The notes: generated by a model from the letters alone, not told the origin. DNA of 64,000 nucleotides from Pseudoclavibacter sp. RFBB5 (GCF_002931555.1 NZ_PSTZ01000007.1:682001-746000), one strand, 5' to 3'; positions 42,157-51,794 are shown, counted from the first letter of the stretch. Numbers and translations are program-made.

Positions 42157-43116
42157 TCAGACGGCGTAGCTGCCGCCGAGCGTCTCTGCAGCCTCGACGA
42201 CATCGAGCGCCATGCGGTCCTTGAGCGCGTCGATGCTGTCGAACTTCTCCATGCCGCGTATCCGCTCGACGAACTCCACGTGGGCCATGAGCCCGTAGAG
42301 GTCGACCGTCTCGCCGATGAGGTGCGCCTCGACCTGCTTGCGGGGCACCCCGTCGAAGGTGGGGTTGTTGCCGATCGAAATCGCCGCCGGAGCGCTCAGA
42401 TCTCCGCCCCTGAACCAGCCCGCGTAGACCCCGTCGGCTGGAATGAGGCCCTCGAGCTCCGGCGACAGGTTCGCCGTCGGGAAGCCGAGCTCCCGACCGC
42501 GCTTCGCGCCGTGGACGACCTCCCCCGTCACGGTGTGGTTGTGCCCGAGCACTTCGGCGGCGGCACGGACCTCACCGGCTGCGAGGAGCTCACGAACCCA
42601 GGTCGAGGATGCGCGGCGTTCGGCGTGCGAGCGCTCGTCCTCCGCCATCTCGTCATCGGCGATGACGATCTCGAATCCGCAGCTGGCGGCGAGCTCGCGC
42701 AGCAGTGCGACGTCGCCGGCCCCCTTGGCGCCGAAACGGAAGTCCTGTCCCACGACGATGAGCCGCATCCGGAGCGTGCCCACGAGCAGGTCACGGACGA
42801 ACGCCTCCGGACTCATGCCAGCGAGGGTGTCGTCGAACGGCAGCACGATCGTCGAGCCCAAGCCGGTCTCGGCGAGCAGGTCGATCTTCTGGCTCAGCGA
42901 CGTGATCGGCTCTGGCTCGACGCCAGGCGTGATGAGCGAGAGCGGATGGCGGTCGAAGGTGACCGCGACCGGCTCCAGCCCGCGCGAGGAGGCCTCGTCG
43001 ACGAGACGCGAGAGCAGCCACCGGTGGCCGCGGTGCACCCCGTCGAACTTGCCGACGGTGATGGCACTCGGCGCGAGCTCGACAGGCAGCTCAGCCAGGT
43101 CAGTGAACAGCCGCAC
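42157..43116 (-). CDS. ribF: Bifunctional riboflavin kinase/FAD synthetase
   Basis: Makes FMN then FAD from riboflavin. 319 residues from GTG 43116 (GAGG 5 nt upstream). N-terminal adenylyltransferase with GKFDGVHRGHRWLL (about 22-35) and TFDRHPL, then the kinase with GRELGFPTANL near 205 and GVYAGWF. Starts within the last 17 nt of the membrane-protein gene, as the last member of the truB operon. Confidence 0.96.
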   Translation of the reverse strand: MRLFTDLAELPVELAPSAITVGKFDGVHRGHRWLLSRLVDEASSRGLEPVAVTFDRHPLSLITPGVEPEPITSLSQKIDLLAETGLGSTIVLPFDDTLAGMSPEAFVRDLLVGTLRMRLIVVGQDFRFGAKGAGDVALLRELAASCGFEIVIADDEMAEDERSHAERRASSTWVRELLAAGEVRAAAEVLGHNHTVTGEVVHGAKRGRELGFPTANLSPELEGLIPADGVYAGWFRGGDLSAPAAISIGNNPTFDGVPRKQVEAHLIGETVDLYGLMAHVEFVERIRGMEKFDSIDALKDRMALDVVEAAETLGGSYAV

Positions 43117-43552
43117 GTTCCCTCTTTCGTCTCGATCGTCCCGTCTCAAGCCACGCGATGCCGAGGATCGGGAGCACAAGAGGAATATACGCGTAGCCCA
43201 CCCCGAAGTCCGACCATACGGTGTCGGAGGGGAACAGTTCCGGGTGGAACTCCGTCAGCGACCCGACCACGAGGACGCCGACGAGCTCGAAGACGATCGT
43301 GAACCAGGCGATTCGATTCCAGACGCGACCGCGCCGGACGAGCGCGATCGTGGCGAGCAGGTACACAAGCGCCGCGGCCGCGGAGAGCGAGTACGCGAGA
43401 GGCGCCTCGCCGAGCTTGGAGAGCAGCTGGTACGAGCTCCTGCCGATCGACGCCAGCGCGAGCACCGCGTAGATGACGACCAGCACTCGCCCCGAGCCCC
43501 GCGCACCCTGGTACCCGCCGTCGCTGCCGGGCTCGCGCTCGGCTCGGCTCAC
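43100..43552 (-). CDS. Small membrane protein between truB and ribF (second), unknown
   Basis: 150 residues from a GTG that overlaps the previous stop (GTGA). Four predicted transmembrane segments, then a conserved-looking FHPELFPSDTVWSDFGVGYAYIP stretch (in part) near the C-terminus and a basic tail. No family recognised. Overlapping on both sides within the truB-ribF operon. Confidence 0.82.
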   Translation of the reverse strand: MSRAEREPGSDGGYQGARGSGRVLVVIYAVLALASIGRSSYQLLSKLGEAPLAYSLSAAAALVYLLATIALVRRGRVWNRIAWFTIVFELVGVLVVGSLTEFHPELFPSDTVWSDFGVGYAYIPLVLPILGIAWLETGRSRRKRERAAVH

Positions 43553-43935
43553 GCCTGTGCCCCGATGAACGGGCTGGCGCCGATCCAGATCTGGTGCATC
43601 CTGAAGACCATCACGCCGACGGTGAGGGCGGCGATGCCGAGGATCACGGTCGACCACCGTGTGCGCTCGACGAGACCCCAGAAGACCGCCGCGGGCGGGA
43701 TGATGACCGCCACCACCCAGTACATCCAGAACTCGAGGGCGTCCCCGACCGGCGCATTCCCCGTCGCGGGCGCGATGAGCGCGATCACGAGCTGCGCCAC
43801 GAGCAGCAGCTCGACGAGGGCGACGGCGCCCACCGTCACATCGCCGGGCTTGCGGCCGGCGGCGCCCGCGATGACGCAGAAGACACCGGCTGCGGCGCTC
43901 ACGAGGCAGAGCGTCCAGGTGAACCAGTCGATCAC
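43549..43935 (-). CDS. Small membrane protein between truB and ribF (first), unknown
   Basis: 128 residues, four hydrophobic helices, ATG overlapping the truB stop by 4 nt. Short polar loops include GLVERTRWST. No recognised family. With the following gene it forms a pair of small integral membrane proteins inserted between two cytoplasmic enzymes. Confidence 0.82.
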   Translation of the reverse strand: MIDWFTWTLCLVSAAAGVFCVIAGAAGRKPGDVTVGAVALVELLLVAQLVIALIAPATGNAPVGDALEFWMYWVVAVIIPPAAVFWGLVERTRWSTVILGIAALTVGVMVFRMHQIWIGASPFIGAQA

Positions 43936-44855
43936 GCCTTGGCCTCCGTCGGCATGTTGAACTCCGACTTGAGCACGCCGGCCTTGGCTCTGGCGATGCC
44001 GATGAGGCCGCCGTCCGGGTCGATCGCGGCGAGCACCCCGTCGTCGGCGCCCGCATCGAGGCGCAGCTTCTTGCCGTTTCTGAGGTCGGCAGCCTGCTCG
44101 GCGGTCGCCTCGAAGGCGCGGAACCGTCGGAGCGCAGCTTGCGCCGGCGCCAGGAGGCGCGCTCCGAGGTCGTCCACGTCCGGTGCGACCGCATCCTCGA
44201 TGCCGAAGTCGCCGACGCGCGTGCGCCTGAGCGCCGTCAGGTGCGCACCCGTGGAGAGCGCAGCGCCGAGGTCTCGTGCCAGGGCCCTGATGTAGGTGCC
44301 GGACGAGCAGGAGACACGGATGTCGAGGTCGAGGACGGGCTGCTCTTCTGCGGTCGTCGACCGCGAATCGAGGAGCTCGAGCTCGGAGATCGTCACGTCG
44401 CGGGCTGCGAGCTGCACGGCCTCGCCGTCGCGAACGCGCTTGTAGGCACGAACCCCGTCGACCTTGATCGCACTCACCGCGGAGGGGATCTGGCTGATCG
44501 GCCCACGAAGCGCAGACATCGCCGCCTCCACACGCTCTGGGGTGACCGCCGCGACAGCTGACGCGGGGGCAGTGGCTGTGACCTCCCCCTCCGCGTCCTC
44601 GGTGTTCGTCGAGACCCCCAGACGCACCGTCGCGAAGTACTCCTTGTCGTCGCCGACGAAGTAGGTGAGGAGACGCGTGGCGCCGCCCACGCCCAAGATC
44701 ATGAGCCCGGTCGCCATCGGGTCGAGCGTGCCGGCGTGGCCGACCTTCCGCGTCCCGAGCGCCCGCCTCGTCATCGCGACGAGCGTGTGACTCGTCGGCC
44801 CCTGGGGCTTGTCAAGGAGGAGGACACCGCTTGGGCCGGAAGATGGAGTCGTCAT
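43932..44855 (-). CDS. truB: tRNA pseudouridine-55 synthase
   Basis: Isomerises U55 in the T-loop of tRNAs. 307 residues: LLDKPQGPTSH near 13-23, the catalytic D45 in GHAGTLDPMATG, and the YIRALARDLG motif. A GGGG Shine-Dalgarno and a TAGGAT -10 9 nt upstream indicate a very short leader. In the usual infB-rbfA-truB-ribF order it is separated from rbfA by the opposite-strand fusion gene. Confidence 0.96.
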   Translation of the reverse strand: MTTPSSGPSGVLLLDKPQGPTSHTLVAMTRRALGTRKVGHAGTLDPMATGLMILGVGGATRLLTYFVGDDKEYFATVRLGVSTNTEDAEGEVTATAPASAVAAVTPERVEAAMSALRGPISQIPSAVSAIKVDGVRAYKRVRDGEAVQLAARDVTISELELLDSRSTTAEEQPVLDLDIRVSCSSGTYIRALARDLGAALSTGAHLTALRRTRVGDFGIEDAVAPDVDDLGARLLAPAQAALRRFRAFEATAEQAADLRNGKKLRLDAGADDGVLAAIDPDGGLIGIARAKAGVLKSEFNMPTEAKA

Positions 44856-44864
44856 GTCCCCAAT

Positions 44865-44870
44865 ATCCTA
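44865..44870 (-). promoter_or_regulatory. truB: -10 element of truB
   Basis: TAGGAT on the minus strand, 9 nt before the truB ATG. Confidence 0.45.
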
Positions 44871-44879
44871 CGGTGCCCG

Positions 44880-44885
44880 TAGGCT
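44880..44885 (+). promoter_or_regulatory. Candidate -10 element of the panE-mutY fusion gene
   Basis: TAGGCT on the plus strand, giving a leader of about 65 nt before the ATG at 44955, which has GGAGGAG as Shine-Dalgarno. Confidence 0.4.
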
Positions 44886-44954
44886 CGTTCCCGGCCACCG
44901 GACGGCGCCGGGACATCCCGGCGACCGCCCTTCCACACGCGCGGAGGAGATCAG

Positions 44955-46862
44955 ATGCGGGTTGCGGTCATCGGCGCGGGCGCGGTCGGGGGTACGCTGG
45001 CGCTCCTCCTGGATCGAGCAGGGCACGAGGTCGTGCTCGTCGAGCGAGATGACGCGCGGATGTCCCCCGCCGACCGACGGCACCTCGTGCTCACCGGCGC
45101 GTTCGGCACGCACGACGCAGAGCTCGCGACGCGCCGAGAGCTGTCCGGAGCGTTCGACCTCATCCTGGTCGCGGTGAAGGCGCAGGACACCGTGCGCGCG
45201 GTCGAGCCGCACCTCGAAGCGGTGGCTCGCGCCGTGACGGTCGTCGTGCAGAACGGCCTCGAAGGTGCGTCGACCGTCGAACGGATGCTCACATCGCTTC
45301 CGGAGGCGCTGAGGAGTGGATTCGTCGCAGGAGGGCTTGCCACGTTCGCCGTCAACCGGCCCTCGTCCGGTGAGGTCCGGGCAACGGCGGCTGGATCACT
45401 GACGCTCGGAACGGCATCCAGCGCCGACGCTCCGCGCCTCGCGCAGCTCGCAGCGGATCTGTCACCCGCGATCGAGGCGCGGGCCACCGATGACCTGGCC
45501 TCAGCGCTGTGGAGCAAGCTCCTCATCAATCAGGTCAACGCGCTGCCGGCCATCACCGGGCTCAGCGTGCAGGAAGTGGGTGAGCACCCAACCCTCCTGG
45601 GCGTCCTCGCTGCGAGCATGGGCGAGCTGCTCACCGTCGCGGCGGCCAGTGGCGCACACCACGTCGAGGTCGGCCCGTTCGACGCGGCGCTCGCATCTCT
45701 CGCGAACAGCCAACCTCGCGAGCCGGGCGACGCCAACGCTCGGAACGAGAGACTGGCGCGCGAGCTGTCCGCCGCCTTCGGTCCGACGCCGAACTACGCA
45801 TCGACGCTGCAGAGCATCCGCCGCGGCGAGGCGACAGAGATCGACGCACTCAATGGAGCCGTGGTCGCCCACGCTCGCGCGCTCGGTCTGCCCGCTCCGG
45901 TGAACGCGACCCTTGCGGAGCTCGTCCACGACATCGAGCGCGGGCAACCCCACTTCTCCCCCTCCGCGGTCCACCGCTCAACGGTGACGGCCGCCATCAA
46001 CGCCTGGTTCGACCGCGGCCATCGGGCGCTCGCGTGGCGCCTGCCCACGACCACGCCGTGGGGTGTGCTCGTGAGCGAGACGATGCTGCAGCAGACCCAG
46101 GCCGCCAGAGTGGAACCGAAATGGCTCGACTTCATCGACCGCTGGCCCACGCCAGCTGCGATGGCCTCCGCATCGGAGGCCGAAGTGCTCCGGTTCTGGG
46201 ATCGGCTCGGCTACCCGCGGCGAGCTCTCTGGCTCCTCGCGTGCGCCCGCTCCATCGTGGCTGACCACGCTGGCGCCGTCCCGCGCACACGCGAGGAGCT
46301 GCTCGCGCTGCCAGGCGTCGGTCCCTACACGGCATCAGCCGTGATGTCGTTCGCCTACGGCGTGCCTGAACCGGTTGTCGATACGAATGTTCGTCGAGTG
46401 CTCGCGCGCGCGTTCGGGGGCGTGGAGGCTCCGTGGGGGCCGTCTGCCGTGCGCGACGCCACGGAGATGCGGGCAGTCTCCCCCGCGGATCCCGACGCCG
46501 CGAACGCCTGGAACGCCGCAGCGATGGAGCTGGGTGCCGTTGTCTGCACCGCAAAGCGGCCGAAGTGCGAGGAGTGCCCCGTCATGGGCCTGTGCGCGTG
46601 GTTCCGAGCTGGCCGGCCAGCCTCCAACGGCGCCGCCAGGAAGCGCCAGGCAACGTTCGCCGGCTCCGACCGTGAGATGCGAGGCCTGGTGCTCCGCGAG
46701 CTCCGGTCGATCCCGGGCGGCGTGGAGATCGCGTTCCTGCAGCAGCACCTCGCCCCATCCGGTGCGGATGCAGACCGCTTCACGCGTGCGATCGCCTCGC
46801 TGAAGAGCGACGGACTCATCGTGGAACGCGAAGCGGCGGAGATAGCGCTCGCCGGCGACTGA
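44955..46862 (+). CDS. Fused ketopantoate reductase (PanE) - A/G-specific adenine glycosylase (MutY)
   Basis: One uninterrupted frame of 635 residues (GGAGGAG 5 nt upstream). Residues 1-~335 are a complete 2-dehydropantoate 2-reductase: nucleotide loop GAGAVGG (7-13), catalytic Lys in SKLLINQVNAL (K188) and Glu in TEIDALNG (E295). Residues ~345-635 are a MutY glycosylase: SETMLQQTQ with catalytic E375, helix-hairpin-helix LPGVGPYTASA, catalytic D476 in VVDTNVRRV, and the four iron-sulfur cysteines C531, C538, C541, C547. The 8-oxoG-reading NUDIX-like C-domain is absent or very short. PanE serves pantothenate synthesis and MutY removes A opposite 8-oxoG, so the fusion is functionally odd. An in-frame GTG at 45984 without a clear Shine-Dalgarno could allow a separate MutY product. 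Confidence 0.9.
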   Translation: MRVAVIGAGAVGGTLALLLDRAGHEVVLVERDDARMSPADRRHLVLTGAFGTHDAELATRRELSGAFDLILVAVKAQDTVRAVEPHLEAVARAVTVVVQNGLEGASTVERMLTSLPEALRSGFVAGGLATFAVNRPSSGEVRATAAGSLTLGTASSADAPRLAQLAADLSPAIEARATDDLASALWSKLLINQVNALPAITGLSVQEVGEHPTLLGVLAASMGELLTVAAASGAHHVEVGPFDAALASLANSQPREPGDANARNERLARELSAAFGPTPNYASTLQSIRRGEATEIDALNGAVVAHARALGLPAPVNATLAELVHDIERGQPHFSPSAVHRSTVTAAINAWFDRGHRALAWRLPTTTPWGVLVSETMLQQTQAARVEPKWLDFIDRWPTPAAMASASEAEVLRFWDRLGYPRRALWLLACARSIVADHAGAVPRTREELLALPGVGPYTASAVMSFAYGVPEPVVDTNVRRVLARAFGGVEAPWGPSAVRDATEMRAVSPADPDAANAWNAAAMELGAVVCTAKRPKCEECPVMGLCAWFRAGRPASNGAARKRQATFAGSDREMRGLVLRELRSIPGGVEIAFLQQHLAPSGADADRFTRAIASLKSDGLIVEREAAEIALAGD

Positions 46863-46902
46863 GCAGTCACCGGCGAACGCTGGAGCAGTGAGCAGAGGAG
46901 CG

Positions 46903-47337
46903 TCAGGCGTCCTCGGGCTCGTCCTTCTTCTCGTACGGATCGGCGTCACCCGCGTAGCTTGCCCCCTTGGCCTGCTCCGCGGATGCGCTATCACGCTCGT
47001 GCGCTTCCCGCAGCAGCGCCGCGATGGCGTCGGCGTTCTCGGGGATCGCATCCGGCACGAATTCGAGGCTCGGGGTGAGGCGCGACGTGATGTTCTTGCC
47101 CACCTCCGTGCGAAGCATCCCGGTCGCGCTCTTGAGCGCCGCGGCGGTGTCCCGACGCTCCTTCTGGTCGCCGTAGACGGTGTAGAAGATCGTGGCATGC
47201 TGCAGGTCACCCGTGACGCGCACGTCCGTGATCGTGACGAACCCGAGCCGCGGGTCCTTGACGCCTCGCTCGAGGGTCTTCGCGACGATGACCTTGATGC
47301 GGTCTGCGAGTCGCAGGGCCCGTGAATGATCGACCAT
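46903..47337 (-). CDS. rbfA: Ribosome-binding factor A
   Basis: Helps late 30S maturation near helix 1 of 16S rRNA. 144 residues with the KH-like core (RIKVIVAKTLERGVKDPRLGFVTIT, about 13-37, shortened in mind), VRVTGDLQHATIFYTVYG, and a charged disordered C-terminal tail. It follows infB in the usual order after 154 nt that contain a hairpin, so it may have its own promoter. Confidence 0.95.
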   Translation of the reverse strand: MVDHSRALRLADRIKVIVAKTLERGVKDPRLGFVTITDVRVTGDLQHATIFYTVYGDQKERRDTAAALKSATGMLRTEVGKNITSRLTPSLEFVPDAIPENADAIAALLREAHERDSASAEQAKGASYAGDADPYEKKDEPEDA

Positions 47338-47411
47338 GATGGCTACTTTCTCGTGTGCTGATGCAGACAGTCAAATGCGTCTGCAGTGTCTCAAACTGCG
47401 CAGAACCTGAA

Positions 47412-47446
47412 GGCGGGGCCCCGGCCGGTTGGCCAGGACCCCGCCC
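47412..47446 (-). terminator. GC-rich hairpin between infB and rbfA
   Basis: GGCGGGG pairs with CCCCGCC, continuing with an imperfect CCCGGCC/GGCCAGG inner stem, 45 nt after the infB stop. Few T residues follow, so termination would be partial or factor-dependent. Confidence 0.55.
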
Positions 47447-47491
47447 CGAGTACGCGCCGCGCTTCAGGCAGCGCGGCAGCTCGGTCGACAG

Positions 47492-50371
47492 CTAGACGCG
47501 CGGCTTCTCGACGAGCTCAGTCGTCTCGATCTCGTCGCCGATCTGGATGTCGTTGTACTTGCCGAGGCCGATACCGCACTCGAAGTCCGTGCGGACCTCG
47601 GTGACGTCGTCCTTGAACCGGCGGAGCGAGTCGATCGCGAGGTTGTCCGCGATGACGATGCCGTCGCGGATGACGCGAGCAGTCGCGTTCCTCGTGATCG
47701 TTCCGCTGCGCACGATACATCCGGCGATGTTCCCGAACTTGGAGGAACGGAACACCTCGCGGATCTCGGCGACACCCGACTGGACCTCTTCGAACTCGGG
47801 CTTGAGCATGCCCTTGAGCGAGTTCTCGATGTCCTCGAGCGCTCCGTAGATGACCGAGTAGAACCGGACATCCACGCCTTCACGAGCGGCACGCTCGCGC
47901 GCCTTCGTGTCGGGGCGCACGTTGAAGCCGATGATGATGGCGTTGTCGACCGTGGCGAGGTTGACGTCGGACTCCGTGATGGCGCCGACACCGCGGTGGA
48001 TGATGCGCAGCTGCACCGAGTCATCCACATCGATCTTGAGCAGCGACTCCTCGAGTGCCTCGACGGCACCGGAGACGTCACCCTTGATGATGAGGTTGAG
48101 CGACTCGACCTTGCCCTCTTCGAGTGCACGGGTGAAGTCCTCGAGGCTGATGCGCTTGCGGGACTTCGCGAGGCTCGCGTTGCGCTCGACGGCTTCACGC
48201 TTCTCGGCGATCTGACGCGCGGTGCGGTCCTCTTCCGTGACGATGAAGGTGTCGCCTGCACGAGGAACGCTCGAGAGGCCCTGCACCTGGACTGGGCGCG
48301 AAGGCTCAGCCTCGGTGACGACCTGACCGTTCTCGTCGAGCATGGCCCTGACGCGGCCGTACGCCGTTCCGGCGACGATCGGGTCGCCGACCCGCAGCGT
48401 TCCCGACTGGATGAGGACGGTCGCAACCGCACCGCGTCCCTTGTCGAGCTTCGCCTCGATGGCGATACCGCGCGCCTCCTTGTTCGGGTTGGCGCGAAGG
48501 TCGAGACCTGCGTCAGCCGTCAGGAGGACCGCCTCGATGAGGCTGTCGATGTTGAGGTTGTTGCGAGCGGAGACGTCGACGAACATCGTGTCGCCACCGA
48601 ACTCCTCGGCGACGAGCCCGTACTCGGTCAGCTGCGCGCGGACCTTCGACGGGTTCGCGTCTTCCTTGTCCACCTTGTTGACCGCGACGACGATCGGCAC
48701 GTTGGCAGCCTGGGCGTGGTTGAGCGCCTCGACTGTCTGCGGCATGATGCCGTCATCCGCCGCGACCACGAGGATCGCGATGTCGGTGACCTGCGCACCA
48801 CGGGCACGCATGGCCGTGAAGGCCTCGTGACCCGGCGTGTCGATGAACGTGATGGCGCGCTCGATGCCCTCGTGCTCGTGCCAGACCTGGTACGCACCGA
48901 TGTGCTGCGTGATGCCACCGGCTTCGCCTTCGACGACGTTCGCGTTGCGAATCGCGTCGAGGAGGCGCGTCTTTCCGTGGTCGACGTGACCCATGACCGT
49001 GACGACGGGCGGGCGGATCTCGAGGACGTCGTCTCCTTCGTCCTCTGCTTCCTGGTCGAGGTCGATCGAGAAGCCCTCGAGGAGCTCGCGGTCTTCGTCT
49101 TCGGGGCTGACGATCTGGATGCGGTAGCCGAGTTCCTCGCCGAGGACCTCGAACGTGGCCTCGTCGAGCGACTCCGTTGCGGTTGCCATCTCACCGAGGT
49201 GGAACAGCACCGTCACGAGGTCGCCTGGGCTGGCGTCGATCTTCTCAGCGAAGTCCGAGATCGAGGCACCGCGGCGCAGGCGGATCGGCGTCGAGCCGTC
49301 TCCGCGACGAACCTTGACGCCGCCGACGCTCGGGGCTTCCCGCATCTCGAATTCTGCCCGCTTCGTCCGCTTGGACTTGCGCGCCTTCGACTTGCCGCCG
49401 CCACGACCGAACGCTCCGGCCGTCGAGCCGCGACCGCGACCGCCGCCACCAGGGCGACCTCCGCCGCCACCTGGACGCGGCGCGAAACCGCCACCGGCGC
49501 CTGGAGCGCCACCTGGGCGTCCGCCACCAGCGCCACCTGCACCCGGACGACCGCCTGGCCGGCCCGCACCCGCGGGGCGGGCACCTGGGAGGACGCGGGG
49601 CTGACCGGGACGCGGAGCTGCAGGACGGGGTCCGCCTGCACCTGCAGGACGGGGTCCGCCTGCGCCGCCCGGACGGGGGCCGCCACCGGCGCCGCCACCG
49701 GGGCGCATGCCCTGGTTCGAGGCGAATGGGTTGTTGCCGGGTCGCGAACGACCCATGCCCTGGCTGGACGCGAAGGGGTTGTTTCCCGGACGGGGGCCGG
49801 GACGCGGGCCGCGGGGGCGCGGGATCGAGGGGCTTGCGCCGCCCTCGGCCTGGGCAGGCTTGGCGTCGCCGGGAGCAGCGGGACGCTGCGCGTTCGGCTT
49901 CGGTGCGCCAGCCTCGGCTGCGGGAGCGGCAGGAGCCGCGGGCGCGGCAGCTGCGGGAGCCGGAGCCGGAGCTTCTGTTGCGGCCGGAGCCGGTGCTGGC
50001 TCAGGCTTGCGCTTCGGTCCGGGAGTCGGAGCCGAGGAACCGGCAGCCTTCTGCGTCGCGGCGGGCGCAGCGGGCGCGGCCGGCGCCGAGGGGGCGGAAG
50101 GTCCGAGCTTCGTGCCCGGGCGCACACTCGACGGCGTCGCGCCACCGGGACGCGGGGAGCCGGGCTTCGATGCCGCGGGAGCCGCGGCCTGCGGCTGTGC
50201 GCCACCGGCTGCGTTGGTCTTCAGCGCCTCGCGAAGGCGACGGGCCACGGGGGGCTCGACGCTCGACGATGCGCTCTTAACGAACTCGCCCATGTCCTGC
50301 AGAGTCTTGAGGGCGGTCTTCGAGTCGACGCCCATCTCGCTGGCGATTTCGTGTACGCGTGGTTTTGCCAC
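47492..50371 (-). CDS. infB: Translation initiation factor IF-2
   Basis: GTPase that places initiator tRNA on the 30S subunit. 959 residues, GTG start. IF2_N helix domain at the N-terminus, then a very long (about 60-350) Pro/Ala/Gly/Arg-rich disordered region with repeats such as RPGNNPFAS, the G domain with GHVDHGKT near 460 and NKVDKE, and the C-terminal domains II-IV. The extended N-terminal region is typical of actinobacteria. Its Shine-Dalgarno sits in a strong hairpin. Confidence 0.97.
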   Translation of the reverse strand: MAKPRVHEIASEMGVDSKTALKTLQDMGEFVKSASSSVEPPVARRLREALKTNAAGGAQPQAAAPAASKPGSPRPGGATPSSVRPGTKLGPSAPSAPAAPAAPAATQKAAGSSAPTPGPKRKPEPAPAPAATEAPAPAPAAAAPAAPAAPAAEAGAPKPNAQRPAAPGDAKPAQAEGGASPSIPRPRGPRPGPRPGNNPFASSQGMGRSRPGNNPFASNQGMRPGGGAGGGPRPGGAGGPRPAGAGGPRPAAPRPGQPRVLPGARPAGAGRPGGRPGAGGAGGGRPGGAPGAGGGFAPRPGGGGGRPGGGGRGRGSTAGAFGRGGGKSKARKSKRTKRAEFEMREAPSVGGVKVRRGDGSTPIRLRRGASISDFAEKIDASPGDLVTVLFHLGEMATATESLDEATFEVLGEELGYRIQIVSPEDEDRELLEGFSIDLDQEAEDEGDDVLEIRPPVVTVMGHVDHGKTRLLDAIRNANVVEGEAGGITQHIGAYQVWHEHEGIERAITFIDTPGHEAFTAMRARGAQVTDIAILVVAADDGIMPQTVEALNHAQAANVPIVVAVNKVDKEDANPSKVRAQLTEYGLVAEEFGGDTMFVDVSARNNLNIDSLIEAVLLTADAGLDLRANPNKEARGIAIEAKLDKGRGAVATVLIQSGTLRVGDPIVAGTAYGRVRAMLDENGQVVTEAEPSRPVQVQGLSSVPRAGDTFIVTEEDRTARQIAEKREAVERNASLAKSRKRISLEDFTRALEEGKVESLNLIIKGDVSGAVEALEESLLKIDVDDSVQLRIIHRGVGAITESDVNLATVDNAIIIGFNVRPDTKARERAAREGVDVRFYSVIYGALEDIENSLKGMLKPEFEEVQSGVAEIREVFRSSKFGNIAGCIVRSGTITRNATARVIRDGIVIADNLAIDSLRRFKDDVTEVRTDFECGIGLGKYNDIQIGDEIETTELVEKPRV

Positions 50372-50375
50372 TTTT

Positions 50376-50404
50376 CTCCTGTCTGGGGCCCGCCCAAACA
50401 GGAG
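50376..50404 (-). promoter_or_regulatory. Hairpin sequestering the infB Shine-Dalgarno
   Basis: CUCCUGUUUGGG pairs over 12 bp (one G-U) with CCCAGACAGGAG around a 5-nt loop. The AGGAG that precedes the GTG start by 4 A residues is inside the 3' arm, so the folded RNA would block initiation. Confidence 0.7.
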
Positions 50405-50464
50405 CGGACCATTAAAGTCGGATGTGCCTCATCGTGAGTCACTCATGATTAGTCCATGGTCCGA

Positions 50465-50749
50465 TCAGCCTTTTCTCGTGGTAGGAGCAGTGCGTTCGCC
50501 CTGCTCCAGTGTGCTCGCGTGCCTGCTGAGCGCCTCGGTGTCCACCGTGCCGGTCTTGAAGGCCCGCAAGAATGCGCGCCGCTCGATCGCTAGCCTGGTG
50601 CACTCCGCGGTCGGATGGATCCAGGCTCCGCGCCCTGGAAGACTCGCCGAGATATCGACTTCGAGGCTTCCCTGACGGAGCACAACCCTGAGGAGCTGAC
50701 TCCGTGCGGAGCGCGAACGGCATCCAACGCACGTTCGTACAGACGACAT
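50465..50749 (-). CDS. ylxR: YlxR-family RNA-binding protein
   Basis: 94 residues between nusA and infB, as in most bacteria. Signature MSSVRTCVGCRSR at the N-terminus, then GRGAWIHP and CTRLAIERRAFLRAF (residues about 45-60). YlxR proteins (RnpM in Bacillus) bind RNA and modulate RNase P. Start at ATG 50749, 1 nt after the nusA stop, with GAGGGG 4 nt upstream. Confidence 0.93.
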   Translation of the reverse strand: MSSVRTCVGCRSRSARSQLLRVVLRQGSLEVDISASLPGRGAWIHPTAECTRLAIERRAFLRAFKTGTVDTEALSRHASTLEQGERTAPTTRKG

Positions 50750-50750
50750 A

Positions 50751-51770
50751 CTACCCCTCTGCGCGCGCTTCGTCTCCGTCTTCGAGGATCGAGTCGGGCT
50801 GGATGTCGATTCTCGCCCCCGTGAGCTTGGCCGCGAGACGCGCATTCTGGCCTTCCTTGCCGATCGCGAGCGACAGCTGGAAGTCCGGAACAAGTGCCCG
50901 GACGGCCTTGGTCGCCCGGTCGATGACAAACGCGCTCGAGACCTTCGCAGGGCTCAGTGCGCTGGCCACGAACGTCGGCAGATCATCCGAGTAGTCGACG
51001 ATGTCGATCTTCTCGTCGCCGAGCTCGTTGGTGACGGCACGCACGCGTGCCCCGAGCTCACCGATGCACGCGCCCTTCGGGTTGATGCCCTCCTGCGTCG
51101 CGCGCACCGCGATCTTCGAGCGGTGGCCGGCCTCACGGGCCAGCGACACGATCTCGACGACGCCGCTCGCGATCTCAGGAACCTCGAGTGCGAAGAGCTT
51201 GCGCACGAGAGACGGGTGGGTGCGGGAGACGGTGATCTGGGGGCCCTTGCTGCCCCGCTCGACCTTCGTCACGAAGACCCGCAGCCGGCGGCCGTGCGAG
51301 TAGTCCTCACCCGGCACCTGCTCTTCAGGGGGCAGGATCGCCTCGACGGTTCCGAGGTCGACGTGGATCATGCGGGGGTTCGGCCCCTGCTGGATGACGC
51401 CGGCGATGATGTCGCCTTCGCGTCCGCGGAACTCGCCGAGCACCTTGTCGTCGCCGATGTCGCGGATGCGCTGGTTGATGACCTGCTTGGCTGCGAACGC
51501 GGCAACTCGGCCGAAGTCGTCGGCGGGGAGCTGGGCTTCGCCGACGATCTCGCCGTCGTCGTCGAGCTCGGGAACGAAGACGTTGACCTCGCCGCTCTTG
51601 CGGTCGAGGTGCACGCGGGTCGAGGCCGGCGGCACGTCCTGGCCCAGTTCCTGCGAGACGTGCTTCTCGTACGCGGTCAGGATCGCCTGCTCGAGAATGC
51701 TGGCAAGTTCCTCAAACGGAATCTCACGCTCTCGCTCGAGAATCCTCAGGACAGCAAGGTCGATCTTCAT
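50751..51770 (-). CDS. nusA: Transcription elongation/termination factor NusA
   Basis: 339 residues: N-terminal RNAP-binding domain (EREIPFEELASILEQAIL, about 14-31), S1 domain (DIIAGVIQQGPNPRM), and two KH domains (REAGHRSKIAVRA, GEKIDIVDYS-like GDEKIDIVDYS, SLAIGKEGQNARLAAKLTG). No acidic C-terminal repeats, as is normal outside proteobacteria. AGGGAG Shine-Dalgarno. A TAAACT -10 candidate at 51800-51805 lies inside a palindrome. Confidence 0.96.
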   Translation of the reverse strand: MKIDLAVLRILEREREIPFEELASILEQAILTAYEKHVSQELGQDVPPASTRVHLDRKSGEVNVFVPELDDDGEIVGEAQLPADDFGRVAAFAAKQVINQRIRDIGDDKVLGEFRGREGDIIAGVIQQGPNPRMIHVDLGTVEAILPPEEQVPGEDYSHGRRLRVFVTKVERGSKGPQITVSRTHPSLVRKLFALEVPEIASGVVEIVSLAREAGHRSKIAVRATQEGINPKGACIGELGARVRAVTNELGDEKIDIVDYSDDLPTFVASALSPAKVSSAFVIDRATKAVRALVPDFQLSLAIGKEGQNARLAAKLTGARIDIQPDSILEDGDEARAEG

Positions 51771-51794
51771 GGCGCTCCCTCTATTCAGATGAAA

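Noticed and set aside
47429-50437. 1002-codon plus-strand open frame opposite infB
   Set aside because: It mirrors the low-complexity region and G domain of infB; the product is compositionally biased and without motifs.
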